The position numbers and the translations under genes were made by a program. Positions 54,322-63,502 of a DNA stretch of 64,000 nt are shown here, piece by piece. Source of the DNA: Streptomyces tendae. Lineage in GTDB: Bacteria; Actinomycetota; Actinomycetes; Streptomycetales; Streptomycetaceae. Below the pieces are notes generated by a model, which ran no database searches, was not told where the DNA came from, and saw only the letters and a program-made list of their open reading frames with translations. Positions within the stretch are counted from its first letter, which is position 1, and every line of letters begins with the position of its first letter. Where the stretch lies: assembly GCF_008632955.1 (NCBI RefSeq), contig NZ_CP043959.1, positions 744,001 through 808,000 on the forward strand, in the 5' to 3' direction.

Positions 54322-56684
54322 ACGGTCGCGAGGCACCGGACGCGGGGCCACTGCTGCTCGGGGTGCGGCACCACGGCCCCGGGTCGGCGCGGGCCGTGCG
54401 GGCCGCGCTGGACGGGGCCCGGCCGCGCGTCGTGCTGATCGAGGGACCGCCCGAGGCCGACCCGCTGATCCCGCTCGCCGCGCAGGAGGACATGCGCCCG
54501 CCGGTCGCCCTGCTCGCCCACGCCGTGGACGAGCCCGGCCGGTCGGCCTTCTGGCCGCTGGCCGCGTTCTCCCCGGAGTGGGTCGCGCTCCGCTGGGCGC
54601 TGGAGCACGGGGTGCCCGCCCGCTTCATCGACCTGCCGGCCACGCACACGCTGGCCTGGGAGCGGGAGGAAGAGGAGGGGGAGGGAGGAGCGGAGGGGGA
54701 GGACGGCCCGGAGCGGGGCGCCGGGGCCGCGGACGAGGACATGCGGGTCGATCCGCTGGGGGTGCTCGCCGAGACCGCCGGGTACGACGACGCCGAGCGC
54801 TGGTGGGAGGACGTCGTCGAACACCGGGGCGCGGGCAAGGGCGACGCGCTCGCGCCGTTCACGGCCCTGGAGGAGGCGATGACGGCGCTGCGGGAGGAGT
54901 ACGGCAGCGGCGGACACGGCCGGGACCTGATCCGCGAGGCCCATATGCGGCTGCGTGTCCGGGACGCGCAGCGGGAGTTCGAGGACGGCGTGGCCGTGGT
55001 CTGCGGAGCGTGGCACGTGCCGGCGCTGCGGCACCGTACGACCGTGGCCGCAGACCGGGCCCTGCTGAAGGGGCTGCCTCGTGTGAAGACGGACCTGACG
55101 TGGGTGCCGTGGACGCACCGCAGGCTGTCCCGGGCCGGCGGGTACGGCGCGGGCGTCACCTCCCCGGGGTGGTACGCGCACCTGTTCGATGCCCCGGACC
55201 GGCCGGTCGAGCGGTGGCTGACCAAGGTCGCGCGGCTGCTGCGGGCCGAGGACCGGACCGTCTCGCCCGGGCACGTCATCGAGGCCGTACGGCTCGCGGA
55301 CACCCTCGCCGCGCTGCGCGGACGTCCGCTGCCCGGCCTCGGCGAGGCCACCGACGCCGTACGGGCGGTGATGTGCGAGGGCTCCGACGTCCCCCTGGCG
55401 CTGGTGCACGACCGGCTGGTCGTCGGCGACGTGCTGGGGGAGGTGCCGCCCACCGTGCCCGCGGTGCCGTTGCAGCGGGACCTGGAGCGCACCCGGCGCC
55501 GGCTGCGGCTGAAACCGGAGGCGGCCGAGCGGGAGCTGGACCTCGACCTGCGCAAGGACACCGACGCCGAGCGCAGCCGGCTGCTGCACCGGCTGCGGCT
55601 GCTCGGCATTGCCTGGGGCCGGCCCGCCGCATCGCGCGGCGGCACGGGCACCTTCCGGGAGACCTGGCGGCTGCGCTGGGAACCGGAGCTGGCCGTACGG
55701 GCCGCCGAGGCGGGGGTGTGGGGGACGACCGTGCTCGCCGCCGCGACCGCCAAGGCGGAGAGCGACGCGATCGCCGCGCGCGGCCTCGCCGACGTCACCG
55801 GCCTCGCGGAGCACTGCCTGCTGGCCGCCCTGCCCGGGGCCCTGCCGACGGTGATGCGCGTCCTCGCCGACCGCGCCGCCCTCGACACGGACGTCGCCCA
55901 CCTCGCCCAGGCCCTCCCCGCCCTGGTCCGCTCGCTGCGCTACGGCGACGTGCGCGGCACCGGCACCGCGGCGCTCACCGAGGTCGCCGCGGGTCTCGCC
56001 GAGCGGGTCTTCGTCGGACTGCCGCCCGCCTGTGTCTCCCTGGACGCCGAGGCGGCCGAGGAGATGCGGGGCCACGTCGACGCGGTGCACGGCGCGCTGG
56101 GCCTGCTCGGCGACAGCCACGCGGCGGGGGACGGCAGACTGCGCGAGCGGTGGCGGTCCGTGCTGCGGAAGCTGTCGGCGCGGGACACCGTCCCGGGGGT
56201 GCTGCGCGGCCGGGCCGTACGGCTGCTGCTGGACGAGGGCCGGCTGGCGCAGGAGGAGGCCGCGCGGCTCATGGGGCTCGTACTGTCGCCGGGCACACCC
56301 CCGGCGCACGCGGCCGCGTGGATCGACGGGTTCGTCGGCGGCCCCGGCGGCGGGCTGCTCCTGGTCCACGACGAGCGGCTGTTCGGCCTGGTCGACCAGT
56401 GGCTGACGGCCGTCCCGGCGGAGGCGTTCACGGACGTACTGCCGCTGCTGCGGCGGACGTTCGCGGCGTACGAGCCAGGGGTGCGGCGCACGCTCGGCGA
56501 ACTGGTGCGCCGCGGGCCGGGGGGACACGGCCGCACGGCCGGCGCGACGGCCGGGGCGCCCGGCTTCGGGCCGGGCCTGGACGGCGCGCGGGCGGACGCC
56601 GTACTGCCGGTGCTGCGGCTGCTGCTGGGACCGGACGGGGACGACGAGGGCATCCGGGCGGAGCGGGCGGGGGTGCCGCGATGA
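54318..56684 (+). CDS. DUF5682 family protein
   Basis: 788 residues. The N-terminal domain carries the DUF5682 hallmark LLLGVRHHGPGSARAVRAALDGARPRVVLIEGPPEADPL, then VWCGAWHVPAL-like sequence (VAVVCGAWHVPALR), reminiscent of TraB/EreA-type His/Glu-containing folds. An acidic low-complexity loop (EREEEEGEGGAEGEDGPERG) interrupts it. The C-terminal half is helical, with HEAT-like character. The GTG start at 54318 overlaps the MoxR stop, and the VWA gene start overlaps this stop (ATGA), so the three are translationally coupled. Enzymatic function is unknown; the HH and E residues could form an active site. Confidence 0.87.
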   Translation: MNGREAPDAGPLLLGVRHHGPGSARAVRAALDGARPRVVLIEGPPEADPLIPLAAQEDMRPPVALLAHAVDEPGRSAFWPLAAFSPEWVALRWALEHGVPARFIDLPATHTLAWEREEEEGEGGAEGEDGPERGAGAADEDMRVDPLGVLAETAGYDDAERWWEDVVEHRGAGKGDALAPFTALEEAMTALREEYGSGGHGRDLIREAHMRLRVRDAQREFEDGVAVVCGAWHVPALRHRTTVAADRALLKGLPRVKTDLTWVPWTHRRLSRAGGYGAGVTSPGWYAHLFDAPDRPVERWLTKVARLLRAEDRTVSPGHVIEAVRLADTLAALRGRPLPGLGEATDAVRAVMCEGSDVPLALVHDRLVVGDVLGEVPPTVPAVPLQRDLERTRRRLRLKPEAAERELDLDLRKDTDAERSRLLHRLRLLGIAWGRPAASRGGTGTFRETWRLRWEPELAVRAAEAGVWGTTVLAAATAKAESDAIAARGLADVTGLAEHCLLAALPGALPTVMRVLADRAALDTDVAHLAQALPALVRSLRYGDVRGTGTAALTEVAAGLAERVFVGLPPACVSLDAEAAEEMRGHVDAVHGALGLLGDSHAAGDGRLRERWRSVLRKLSARDTVPGVLRGRAVRLLLDEGRLAQEEAARLMGLVLSPGTPPAHAAAWIDGFVGGPGGGLLLVHDERLFGLVDQWLTAVPAEAFTDVLPLLRRTFAAYEPGVRRTLGELVRRGPGGHGRTAGATAGAPGFGPGLDGARADAVLPVLRLLLGPDGDDEGIRAERAGVPR

Positions 56685-57895
56685 CGGGGGAGCCGGTGAC
56701 GCGGGAGGCGCACATGACGGGAACGCCGGAACCGGCGGGGGAGCGGCTGCGCCGCTGGCGGCTCGTGCTCGGCGGGGACACGGCCGACGGGACCGGACAC
56801 GCCCTGTCCGGGCAGGACGCCGCGATGGACGGGGCGCTCACCGCGCTCTACGGCAGGGACGACACGGCGCGGGCGGGCCGCGAGCGGACGGGAGGACTCG
56901 GGGCGTCGGCGCCCTCGGTGGCGCGCTGGCTCGGGGACATCCGCACCTACTTCCCCTCCTCCGTCGTCCAGGTCATGCAGCGCGACGCCATCGACCGGCT
57001 CGGACTCGGCACGTTGCTGCTGGAGCCCGAGATGCTGGAGGCGGTCGAGCCCGACGTGCACCTCGTCGGCACCCTGCTGTCGCTGGTCAAGGCGATGCCC
57101 GAGACGACAAGGGAGACGGCACGGGCGGTCGTGCGCACGGTCGTCGAGGACCTGGAGCGGCGGCTCGCCACCCGCACCCGGGCCACCCTCACCGGCGCCC
57201 TCGACCGGGGCGCCCGCGTCCGCCGGCCCCGCCACCAGGACATCGACTGGAACCGCACCGTCGCGGCCAACCTCCGGCACTACCTACCCGACCACCGCAC
57301 GGTCGTGCCCGAGCGGCTCGTCGGCCACGGGCGCGCCTCGCGGTCGGTCGAGAAGGAGGTCGTGCTCTGCGTCGACCAGTCCGGGTCGATGGCGGCGTCC
57401 GTCGTGTACGCCTCGGTGTTCGGGGCGGTCCTCGCGTCCCTGCGGTCGGTCTCCACCCGCCTCGTCGTCTTCGACACCGAGGTCGTCGACCTCACGGAGC
57501 GGCTGGACGACCCCGTCGACGTGCTCTTCGGCACGCGGCTCGGCGGCGGTACGGACATCAACCGGGCGCTCGCGTACTGCCAGTCGCGCATCACCCGCCC
57601 CGCGGAGACGGTCGTCGTGCTGATCAGCGACCTCTACGAAGGGGGGATACGCGACGAGATGCTCAGGCGGGTCGCGGCGATCAAGGCGTCGGGCGCGCAG
57701 TTCGTGTCACTGCTCGCCCTGTCCGACGAAGGGGCGCCCGCGTATGACAGGGAGCACGCGGCCTCCCTCGCCGCGCTGGGCGCACCGGCGTTCGCCTGCA
57801 CCCCCGATCTGTTCCCGGAGGTGATGGCGGCGGCGATCGAGAAGCGGCCGCTGCCGATACCGGACGCGGAGGACGGATCCGACTCCCGCCTGTGA
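56681..57895 (+). CDS. VWA-domain protein, partner of MoxR
   Basis: 404 residues. The N-terminal ~190 residues are helical (SVARWLGDIRTYFPSSVVQVMQRDAIDRLGL..., ATLTGALDRGARVRRPRHQDIDWNRTVAANLRHYLP). A von Willebrand factor A domain follows with an intact MIDAS: DQSGS (Asp232, Ser234, Ser236), the Thr in GGGTDIN and the Asp in VLISDLYEGG. No signal peptide or membrane helix is visible, so it acts in the cytosol. The ATG at 56681 overlaps the DUF5682 stop; an in-frame ATG at 56714 is a weaker choice. It completes the MoxR-DUF5682-VWA operon. MoxR-VWA pairs typically insert cofactors or remodel target complexes. Confidence 0.9.
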   Translation: MTGEPVTREAHMTGTPEPAGERLRRWRLVLGGDTADGTGHALSGQDAAMDGALTALYGRDDTARAGRERTGGLGASAPSVARWLGDIRTYFPSSVVQVMQRDAIDRLGLGTLLLEPEMLEAVEPDVHLVGTLLSLVKAMPETTRETARAVVRTVVEDLERRLATRTRATLTGALDRGARVRRPRHQDIDWNRTVAANLRHYLPDHRTVVPERLVGHGRASRSVEKEVVLCVDQSGSMAASVVYASVFGAVLASLRSVSTRLVVFDTEVVDLTERLDDPVDVLFGTRLGGGTDINRALAYCQSRITRPAETVVVLISDLYEGGIRDEMLRRVAAIKASGAQFVSLLALSDEGAPAYDREHAASLAALGAPAFACTPDLFPEVMAAAIEKRPLPIPDAEDGSDSRL

Positions 57896-57983
57896 AAACG
57901 GACATGAGTGCCCATCGGTGACGGAGGGCTTGCGGGACCGCGGGCGTTGCGTGCAAGGATCGGGGCCGTTCGACCGAGGACTC

Positions 57984-59399
57984 GTGAAGATGCCCGGTGG
58001 TTCCGCAGTCCGGAGAGGGAACGCCCTGTCGACCTGGCCAGCAGCAGCCGTGCCCGGGGCCGCTGCGCGCGCGGTGTGCGCGGCGGCCCGGCGGCGTGCG
58101 GTCCGGCTGGCGCTGGTGGCGGGCGCGGTGTTCCTGCTCGGGCTCCTGTGCGGGGAGCGGGCCGCCGCGGCGGACGGCCCGCCGCAGCAACGGTTCCCCT
58201 CCGGCGGGGGACCGGTACGGGTCGACGCGGAAGGCGTCCGTTCACGTGTCGACGCCCTGACCGCGCAGCGTACGGACGTGGCCGTGCATACCCGGCCACG
58301 GGCCGAGGGGGCGGTGCGGGGCGCCGCGCGCGAAACGGGCGTGAGGCTCGGGGCCGGGTCGGGCAGCCGCGCCGCGGAGGCGCCGGTGGTGCCGACGGCC
58401 GGCGGGCGGGCGGCGGGTCCCGCCCGTGAACAGGCCGCGCGGCCGGTGGTGAAGCCGGCGACGCGACGGGCCGCCCCGCCCGCTACGGGACGGCTCACCT
58501 CGCCCCTCATGGAGCGGCTCCCGCGTCGCGCTGTGGATCAGGTCGTACGGCCGGTCGGGGATCGGCTCGTCGGGCCGCCTACGGAACGGCTCACCTCGCC
58601 GCTCACGGAGCAGCTCCCGCGTCCCATGGTGCAGCGGGTTTTGCGGCCCGTCGGGCAGCAAGCCGTCCGGCCTGTTACGGAACGGCTTGCCCCGCCCGTC
58701 CGGGAGCGGATCCTGCGACCTGTCGCGGATCAGGTCGTGCGGCCGGTCGTGGACCAGGGCGTGCGGCCGGTCGGGCAGCGAGTCGTGCGGCCCGTGGTGG
58801 ACCAGGTTCTGCGGCCGACCGGGCAGCGCATCGTGCGGCCCGTCGCGGAGCCGATTCTGCGGCCCGTCGTGGGGCAGGTGCTGCGCCCCGTCGGGCAGCT
58901 CGTGCGCGGGGTGACGGAGGAGCTGGGCGCGGGCACGGTGACCGTGCCCGCCCCGCACCTCCCGGGTCTCCCGGTGCGTCTGCTCCCCACGCCCCACGCC
59001 GCCGGACCCCAAGCACCCCCCGCCCCGCCGTCCGCCCCGCACATCCGCGACGGACGTGCCCAGGACACTCCCGCGACCCCCGCCACCCACGGCCCCGCGG
59101 CCGCAACCTCGGCCTCAGTACTCGGCACCCACCCCACCCCCCGCCCCGACGGGCAGCACCCCGCCCCCGCCGCCCGGGCGAGCTCGCCGCAGGTGCCCCG
59201 CACCCCCGCCGAAGGCGCCCCCGACGGGACCCTCGGCAGCGGTTCCGCCGTCGATCAGGGCACCGCGCGGCACGGCGACCCCGGTGCCGTCCCCGCGTAC
59301 CGCCGCCCCACGCCCCGGCTCGTGCCCGGCGCCACCGTGCGCGCCGACGCCCCGGGGACGCGGGACCACACCCGGGACGTCCCGGTCCCGCCCGCCTAG
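57984..59399 (+). CDS. Secreted octapeptide-repeat protein
   Basis: 471 residues, not recognised. The signal peptide (LALVAGAVFLLGLLCGERAAAA, about 42-63) has a rather long N-region. Residues 170-313 (bases 58491-58922) are 18 octapeptide units in perfect register, consensus [RQ]-h-[VL]-R-P-V-x-[DEQ] with h hydrophobic, such as RVLRPVGQ, QVVRPVVD and RIVRPVAE. About 155 Pro/Ala/Thr-rich residues follow. There is no C-terminal anchor or sorting motif. The GTG at 57984 has GAGGA six bases upstream. It could be a structural or surface-adsorbed protein. It is 88 bp after the VWA gene but does not obviously belong to that operon. Confidence 0.75.
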   Translation: MKMPGGSAVRRGNALSTWPAAAVPGAAARAVCAAARRRAVRLALVAGAVFLLGLLCGERAAAADGPPQQRFPSGGGPVRVDAEGVRSRVDALTAQRTDVAVHTRPRAEGAVRGAARETGVRLGAGSGSRAAEAPVVPTAGGRAAGPAREQAARPVVKPATRRAAPPATGRLTSPLMERLPRRAVDQVVRPVGDRLVGPPTERLTSPLTEQLPRPMVQRVLRPVGQQAVRPVTERLAPPVRERILRPVADQVVRPVVDQGVRPVGQRVVRPVVDQVLRPTGQRIVRPVAEPILRPVVGQVLRPVGQLVRGVTEELGAGTVTVPAPHLPGLPVRLLPTPHAAGPQAPPAPPSAPHIRDGRAQDTPATPATHGPAAATSASVLGTHPTPRPDGQHPAPAARASSPQVPRTPAEGAPDGTLGSGSAVDQGTARHGDPGAVPAYRRPTPRLVPGATVRADAPGTRDHTRDVPVPPA

Positions 59400-59691
59400 G
59401 CCGTACGGACCGCCCCCTGCGCGGGCGCGCACCCGTACGGACATTCACCGTGTCCCGGCCGAAACCGCCGTGGACCGCCGCTCCCGATGTCCCCGGTCGC
59501 GCACCCGCCTGTCACCCGTTCCTGACTCACGGGTAACAAAGGACTCCGCGGGGAAGGACCCGGAGAGCCGAAAGCCGTCGGCTCGTCCGGCGGCGACCTC
59601 GCGGAGGGGAGGCCGGCCCCATTGGGGAATGGAGGCCGGCCGCCCCGCAACCCCGGATCACGGCTTCACCGCCCGTCCGGGTTGTTCGGCA

Positions 59692-59727
59692 GGGCCTCAC
59701 CGGGCCAACCCCAGCCCGGTGAGGCCC
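59692..59727 (+). terminator. Strong hairpin terminator
   Basis: GGGCCTCACCGGGC (59692-59705) pairs perfectly with its complement (59714-59727) around an eight-base loop. It is 290 bases beyond the repeat-protein stop, shielding sucCD from upstream transcription. Confidence 0.78.
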
Positions 59728-59765
59728 CTCACGTCTGGCACGCCGTGCCGGAGAAGCCGACATCA

Positions 59766-59781
59766 TGTGACAGGTATCACC
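59766..59781. promoter_or_regulatory. CRP-like site upstream of sucCD
   Basis: TGTGA-CAGGTA-TCACC resembles the CRP palindrome TGTGA-N6-TCACA; against the Streptomyces pattern GTG-N6-GNCAC it has one mismatch. It lies about 180 bases before the sucC start. Inference only. Confidence 0.35.
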
Positions 59782-59961
59782 GCTCACGTGTGACTCGCGA
59801 TTTAGAGAGGTCACCCGTGCGGCGATAACCTGCGAGGCGGACATGCCGCGCGCTCGGACACCGTGTGCGCCTCCCTTGTGACAGAGCGGACGTCACGTTG
59901 CCCTTCGCGGCACGCCCACGCATCCAACGAACCGCGAGATCACTGATAGGGACGGAAGCGC

Positions 59962-61143
59962 GTGGACCTGTTCGAGTACCAGGCGAGGGACCTCTTCGCC
60001 AAGCACGATGTACCGGTGCTGGCCGGTGAAGTCATCGACACGCCTGAGGCGGCCCGCGCAGCCACCGAGCGTCTCGGTGGCAAGTCCGTCGTCAAGGCCC
60101 AGGTGAAGGTCGGTGGCCGCGGCAAGGCCGGCGGCGTGAAGCTGGCCGCGAGCGCGGACGAGGCCGTGGCCCGTGCGACCGACATCCTCGGCATGGACAT
60201 CAAGGGCCACACGGTCCACAAGGTGATGATCGCCGAGACGGCCCCGGAGATCCTGGAGGAGTACTACGTCTCCTTCCTCCTCGACCGTGCCAACCGCACC
60301 TTCCTCTCCATCGCGTCCGTCGAGGGCGGCATGGAGATCGAGGAGGTGGCGGCCACCCGTCCGGACGCCGTCGCCAAGATCGCGATCGACGCCATCGACG
60401 GTGTGGACGAGGCCAAGGCCCGCGAGATCGTCGAGGCCGCCAAGTTCCCGGCCGAGGTCGCGGACAAGGTCGCGAACGTCCTGATCAAGCTGTGGGACAC
60501 CTTCATCAAGTCGGACGCCCTCCTCGTCGAGGTCAACCCGCTCGCGAAGGTCGCCTCCGGTGACGTCATCGCCCTGGACGGCAAGGTGTCGCTCGACGAC
60601 AACGCCGAGTTCCGTCACCCCGAGTACGAGGAGCTCCACGACAAGGCCGCGGCGAACCCGCTCGAGGCCGCCGCCAAGGAGAAGAACCTCAACTACGTCA
60701 AGCTCGACGGCGAGGTCGGCATCATCGGCAACGGCGCGGGTCTCGTCATGAGCACCCTGGACGTCGTCGCGTACGCCGGTGAGAAGCACGGCAACGTCAA
60801 GCCGGCCAACTTCCTGGACATCGGCGGTGGCGCCTCGGCCCAGGTCATGGCCAACGGCCTCGAGATCATCCTCGGCGACCCGGACGTCAAGTCCGTCTTC
60901 GTCAACGTCTTCGGCGGCATCACCGCCTGCGACGAGGTCGCCAACGGCATCGTCCAGGCCCTGAAGCTGCTGGAGGACCGAGGCGAGGAGGTCACCAAGC
61001 CCCTCGTCGTCCGCCTCGACGGCAACAACGCCGAGCTCGGCCGGCAGATCCTCACCGACGCCAACCACCCGCTGGTGCAGCGCGTCGACACTATGGACGG
61101 CGCGGCCGACAAGGCCGCCGAGCTGGCCCACGCCGCCAAGTAA
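59962..61143 (+). CDS. sucC: Succinyl-CoA synthetase, beta subunit (ADP/GDP-forming)
   Basis: 393 residues, normal length. It forms the heterodimeric TCA-cycle enzyme with SucD, converting succinyl-CoA to succinate with substrate-level phosphorylation. The ATP-grasp domain starts [19 protein letters not shown] and includes [29 protein letters not shown] and the C-terminal [32 protein letters not shown]. The GTG at 59962 follows GGGACGGAAG. The spacing to sucD is 27 bp with a Shine-Dalgarno-like AGGACGAGGA, so the two form an operon. Confidence 0.97.
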   Translation: MDLFEYQARDLFAKHDVPVLAGEVIDTPEAARAATERLGGKSVVKAQVKVGGRGKAGGVKLAASADEAVARATDILGMDIKGHTVHKVMIAETAPEILEEYYVSFLLDRANRTFLSIASVEGGMEIEEVAATRPDAVAKIAIDAIDGVDEAKAREIVEAAKFPAEVADKVANVLIKLWDTFIKSDALLVEVNPLAKVASGDVIALDGKVSLDDNAEFRHPEYEELHDKAAANPLEAAAKEKNLNYVKLDGEVGIIGNGAGLVMSTLDVVAYAGEKHGNVKPANFLDIGGGASAQVMANGLEIILGDPDVKSVFVNVFGGITACDEVANGIVQALKLLEDRGEEVTKPLVVRLDGNNAELGRQILTDANHPLVQRVDTMDGAADKAAELAHAAK

Positions 61144-61170
61144 GCACTCAGGACGAGGACAGAACACACC

Positions 61171-62055
61171 ATGGCTATCTGGCTCAACAAGGACAGCAAG
61201 GTCATCGTCCAGGGCATGACCGGCGCCACGGGCATGAAGCACACGAAGCTCATGCTCGGTGACGGCACGAACGTCGTGGGCGGCGTGAACCCGCGCAAGG
61301 CGGGTCAGACCGTGGACTTCGACGGCACCGAGGTACCCGTTTTCGGGACCGTCAAGGAGGCCATCGAGAAGACCGGCGCCAACGTCTCCGTCATCTTCGT
61401 GCCGGAGAAGTTCACCAAGGACGCGGTCGTCGAGGCCATCGACGCCGAGATCCCGCTGGCCGTCGTGATCACCGAGGGCATCGCCGTGCACGACTCGGCC
61501 GCCTTCTGGTCGTACGCCGGCAAGAAGGGCAACAAGACCCGGATCATCGGCCCGAACTGCCCCGGCATCATCACGCCGGGCCAGTCCAACGTCGGCATCA
61601 TCCCGGGCGACATCACCAAGCCGGGCCGCATCGGCCTGGTCTCGAAGTCCGGCACGCTGACGTACCAGATGATGTACGAGCTGCGTGACATCGGCTTCTC
61701 GACCGCCGTCGGCATCGGTGGCGACCCGATCATCGGCACCACGCACATCGACGCGCTCGCCGCGTTCGAGGCCGACCCCGAGACCGACCTGATCGTCATG
61801 ATCGGCGAGATCGGCGGCGACGCCGAGGAGCGTGCCGCGGAGTACATCGCGAAGAACGTGACCAAGCCGGTCGTCGGTTACGTCGCGGGCTTCACCGCGC
61901 CCGAGGGCAAGACCATGGGTCACGCCGGCGCCATCGTCTCCGGCTCCTCCGGCACCGCGCAGGCGAAGAAGGAGGCCCTTGAGGCCGCCGGCGTCAAGGT
62001 TGGCAAGACGCCGACCGAGACCGCCAAGCTGGCGCGCGCCATCCTCGCCGGCTGA
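61171..62055 (+). CDS. sucD: Succinyl-CoA synthetase, alpha subunit
   Basis: 294 residues. The CoA-binding Rossmann domain has [19 protein letters not shown], and the ligase domain has [13 protein letters not shown] and KSGTLTYQ. The phosphorylated active-site His251 is in [22 protein letters not shown]. The ATG at 61171 is 27 bases after the sucC stop with AGGACGAGGA upstream. The operon ends at a strong hairpin. Confidence 0.97.
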   Translation: MAIWLNKDSKVIVQGMTGATGMKHTKLMLGDGTNVVGGVNPRKAGQTVDFDGTEVPVFGTVKEAIEKTGANVSVIFVPEKFTKDAVVEAIDAEIPLAVVITEGIAVHDSAAFWSYAGKKGNKTRIIGPNCPGIITPGQSNVGIIPGDITKPGRIGLVSKSGTLTYQMMYELRDIGFSTAVGIGGDPIIGTTHIDALAAFEADPETDLIVMIGEIGGDAEERAAEYIAKNVTKPVVGYVAGFTAPEGKTMGHAGAIVSGSSGTAQAKKEALEAAGVKVGKTPTETAKLARAILAG

Positions 62056-62079
62056 ACCGCCGGCGCGACAGCGCACCGT

Positions 62080-62121
62080 ACGGGTGGGCCCGTTCCCCGC
62101 AGGGGGGACGGGCCCACCCGT
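62080..62121 (+). terminator. sucCD terminator
   Basis: ACGGGTGGGCCCGT (62080-62093) pairs with ACGGGCCCACCCGT (62108-62121); the 14-base loop can fold further (CCCC/GGGG). It lies 25 bases after the sucD stop and 25 bases before the stop of the convergent regulator gene, so it serves both. Confidence 0.85.
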
Positions 62122-62146
62122 CGTTCCGTCCCGGTGCGGCCCGGGC

Positions 62147-63406
62147 TCAGCGGGCCTGCGGCGTCAGGCGCTCCGGGCCGTGGTGCGGGGCCTCGCGCAG
62201 ACGGTCGCGCCGGTCGTCCGACAGCGGTCCCGGCGCCATCCGCGGCGGGACGCCCTGGACCGTCTCGCCCGGCGGCACGGGCGGCACGTAGTGCGTGGGA
62301 GCCGTGTGCAGCGTCAATGCCGTGGCGCCGATCAGCACGACCGTGAAGGCCGTCGCCGTCCGGGTCCAGAAGCGCGCCCGGCGCTCGCTGCCGCCACGTA
62401 CCGCCGACGGCTCCGCCGCCCGCAGCCGCCCCGTGGACGCCAGCTCGGCCAGCCGGTGGTGCAGCTCCCGCGGGTCGGCCAGCTCCGGCACGCGCGCGGC
62501 GAGGGTCTCCCTCGCGTACATCAGCCGCCCGGCCGTCGCCCGCGTACTGGCCTCCGTCTCCGCCGCCGTCTCGGGCAGGCCGAGGCCGACGCCGTCGTAC
62601 AGCACGAGCGTGCGGCGGTACGACGGCGGCAGGCTCAGCAGCCCTTCCAGCAGTGTGCGGTCGTCCTCCTCCGGCGGCGGGGGCTCGGGGTGCCGGTAGC
62701 GGCGGCGCAACCGGTGCCACGGCGAGAGGGCCCACTCGTGCGCCGCCGCCCGCACCCAGCCGGCCGGGTCGGGGTCGCGGGCCACCTCGGGCCAGTGGTC
62801 CCACGCCCGCTGAAAGGCCCGCTCCACGGACTCGTGGGCAAGGTCGCGGCGGCCGGTGAGGAGATACGCCTGCCGGACGAGGGCGGGGGCGCAGTACGCG
62901 TACAGCGCGTCGAAGGCCTGAGCTGGCGTCAGGTACGGGAAGGCCTCGCAGCCGGCGGCGGACCGCACCCACGAGGGAGCCCTGCGCTCGCGCACGGGCC
63001 CCGTCCCGGACGGCTCCAGCACGAACGCCTCGAGGTCCGGCGCCACCGCTCCGTCCGCGCCGCCGCCCCCCGTCCTCTCCGGACGGACCGTCACCATGGC
63101 CGCCACCTCTCTCACCTGACGGCCCACCGGCTCGGCGGACGCCCCGGTCACCGTCACCGCGTCCGCCGCCGCCCCGCCGTCCGTCGCCGCCCCGCCGTCC
63201 GCCGTCGCCTTGAGGCCGGCCAGCAGTTCCGCGTACGCCTTCCGGTTCCGGCCGCGCGGTGCGCTGCGGCCGGATTCCCACGCACGCACCGTGTCGGGCC
63301 GTACGCCGACCCGTTCGGCGAGCTGAGCGCGCGTCAGCGAGCCCGCCTCACGCAGGCGTCGGCGTTCCCTGGGCGGGGGGAGCGGAGGGGCAGGGCTCCG
63401 CGTCAC
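62147..63406 (-). CDS. HTH (XRE)-sigma factor-like fusion with C-terminal membrane helix
   Basis: 419 residues with an unusual architecture. Residues about 15-60 are a Cro/C1-type helix-turn-helix (RRLREAGSLTRAQLAERVGVRPDTVRAWESGRSAPRGRNRKAYAELL). About 90 linker residues follow. Residues about 160-300 resemble ECF sigma region 2 and region 4 (AFDALYAYCAPALVRQAYLLTGRRDLAHESVERAFQRAWDHWP..., LSLPPSYRRTLVLYDGVGLGLPETAAETEASTRATAGRL). A transmembrane helix (ATAFTVVLIGATALTL) precedes a short Pro-rich tail. The GTG at 63406 follows GAGGGA by seven bases. The region upstream is strikingly AT-rich (63425-63450). The tail may be an intrinsic membrane tether. Confidence 0.8.
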   Translation of the reverse strand: MTRSPAPPLPPPRERRRLREAGSLTRAQLAERVGVRPDTVRAWESGRSAPRGRNRKAYAELLAGLKATADGGAATDGGAAADAVTVTGASAEPVGRQVREVAAMVTVRPERTGGGGADGAVAPDLEAFVLEPSGTGPVRERRAPSWVRSAAGCEAFPYLTPAQAFDALYAYCAPALVRQAYLLTGRRDLAHESVERAFQRAWDHWPEVARDPDPAGWVRAAAHEWALSPWHRLRRRYRHPEPPPPEEDDRTLLEGLLSLPPSYRRTLVLYDGVGLGLPETAAETEASTRATAGRLMYARETLAARVPELADPRELHHRLAELASTGRLRAAEPSAVRGGSERRARFWTRTATAFTVVLIGATALTLHTAPTHYVPPVPPGETVQGVPPRMAPGPLSDDRRDRLREAPHHGPERLTPQAR

Positions 63407-63502
63407 TGGGCGTCCCTCAGTACAGAAAAGTACATAAACGTATATTGAGCGACACAACCGGGCTTCGCTCGTTACGCCGCATAAGCGCGTGTCGTTGGGA
63501 GC

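Larger units (their letters stand above)
59400..59961. other. 562-bp region upstream of sucC
   Basis: No protein gene is supported. It holds a strong hairpin terminator (59692-59727), a CRP-like site (59766-59781) and presumably the sucCD promoter; GATAAC at about 59823-59828 is a possible -10. Confidence 0.6.

Noticed and set aside
57896..57983. Extension of the repeat protein to an ATG at 57918
   Set aside because: The added residues precede the signal peptide and are unlike one; the GTG at 57984 has a clear GAGGA site.
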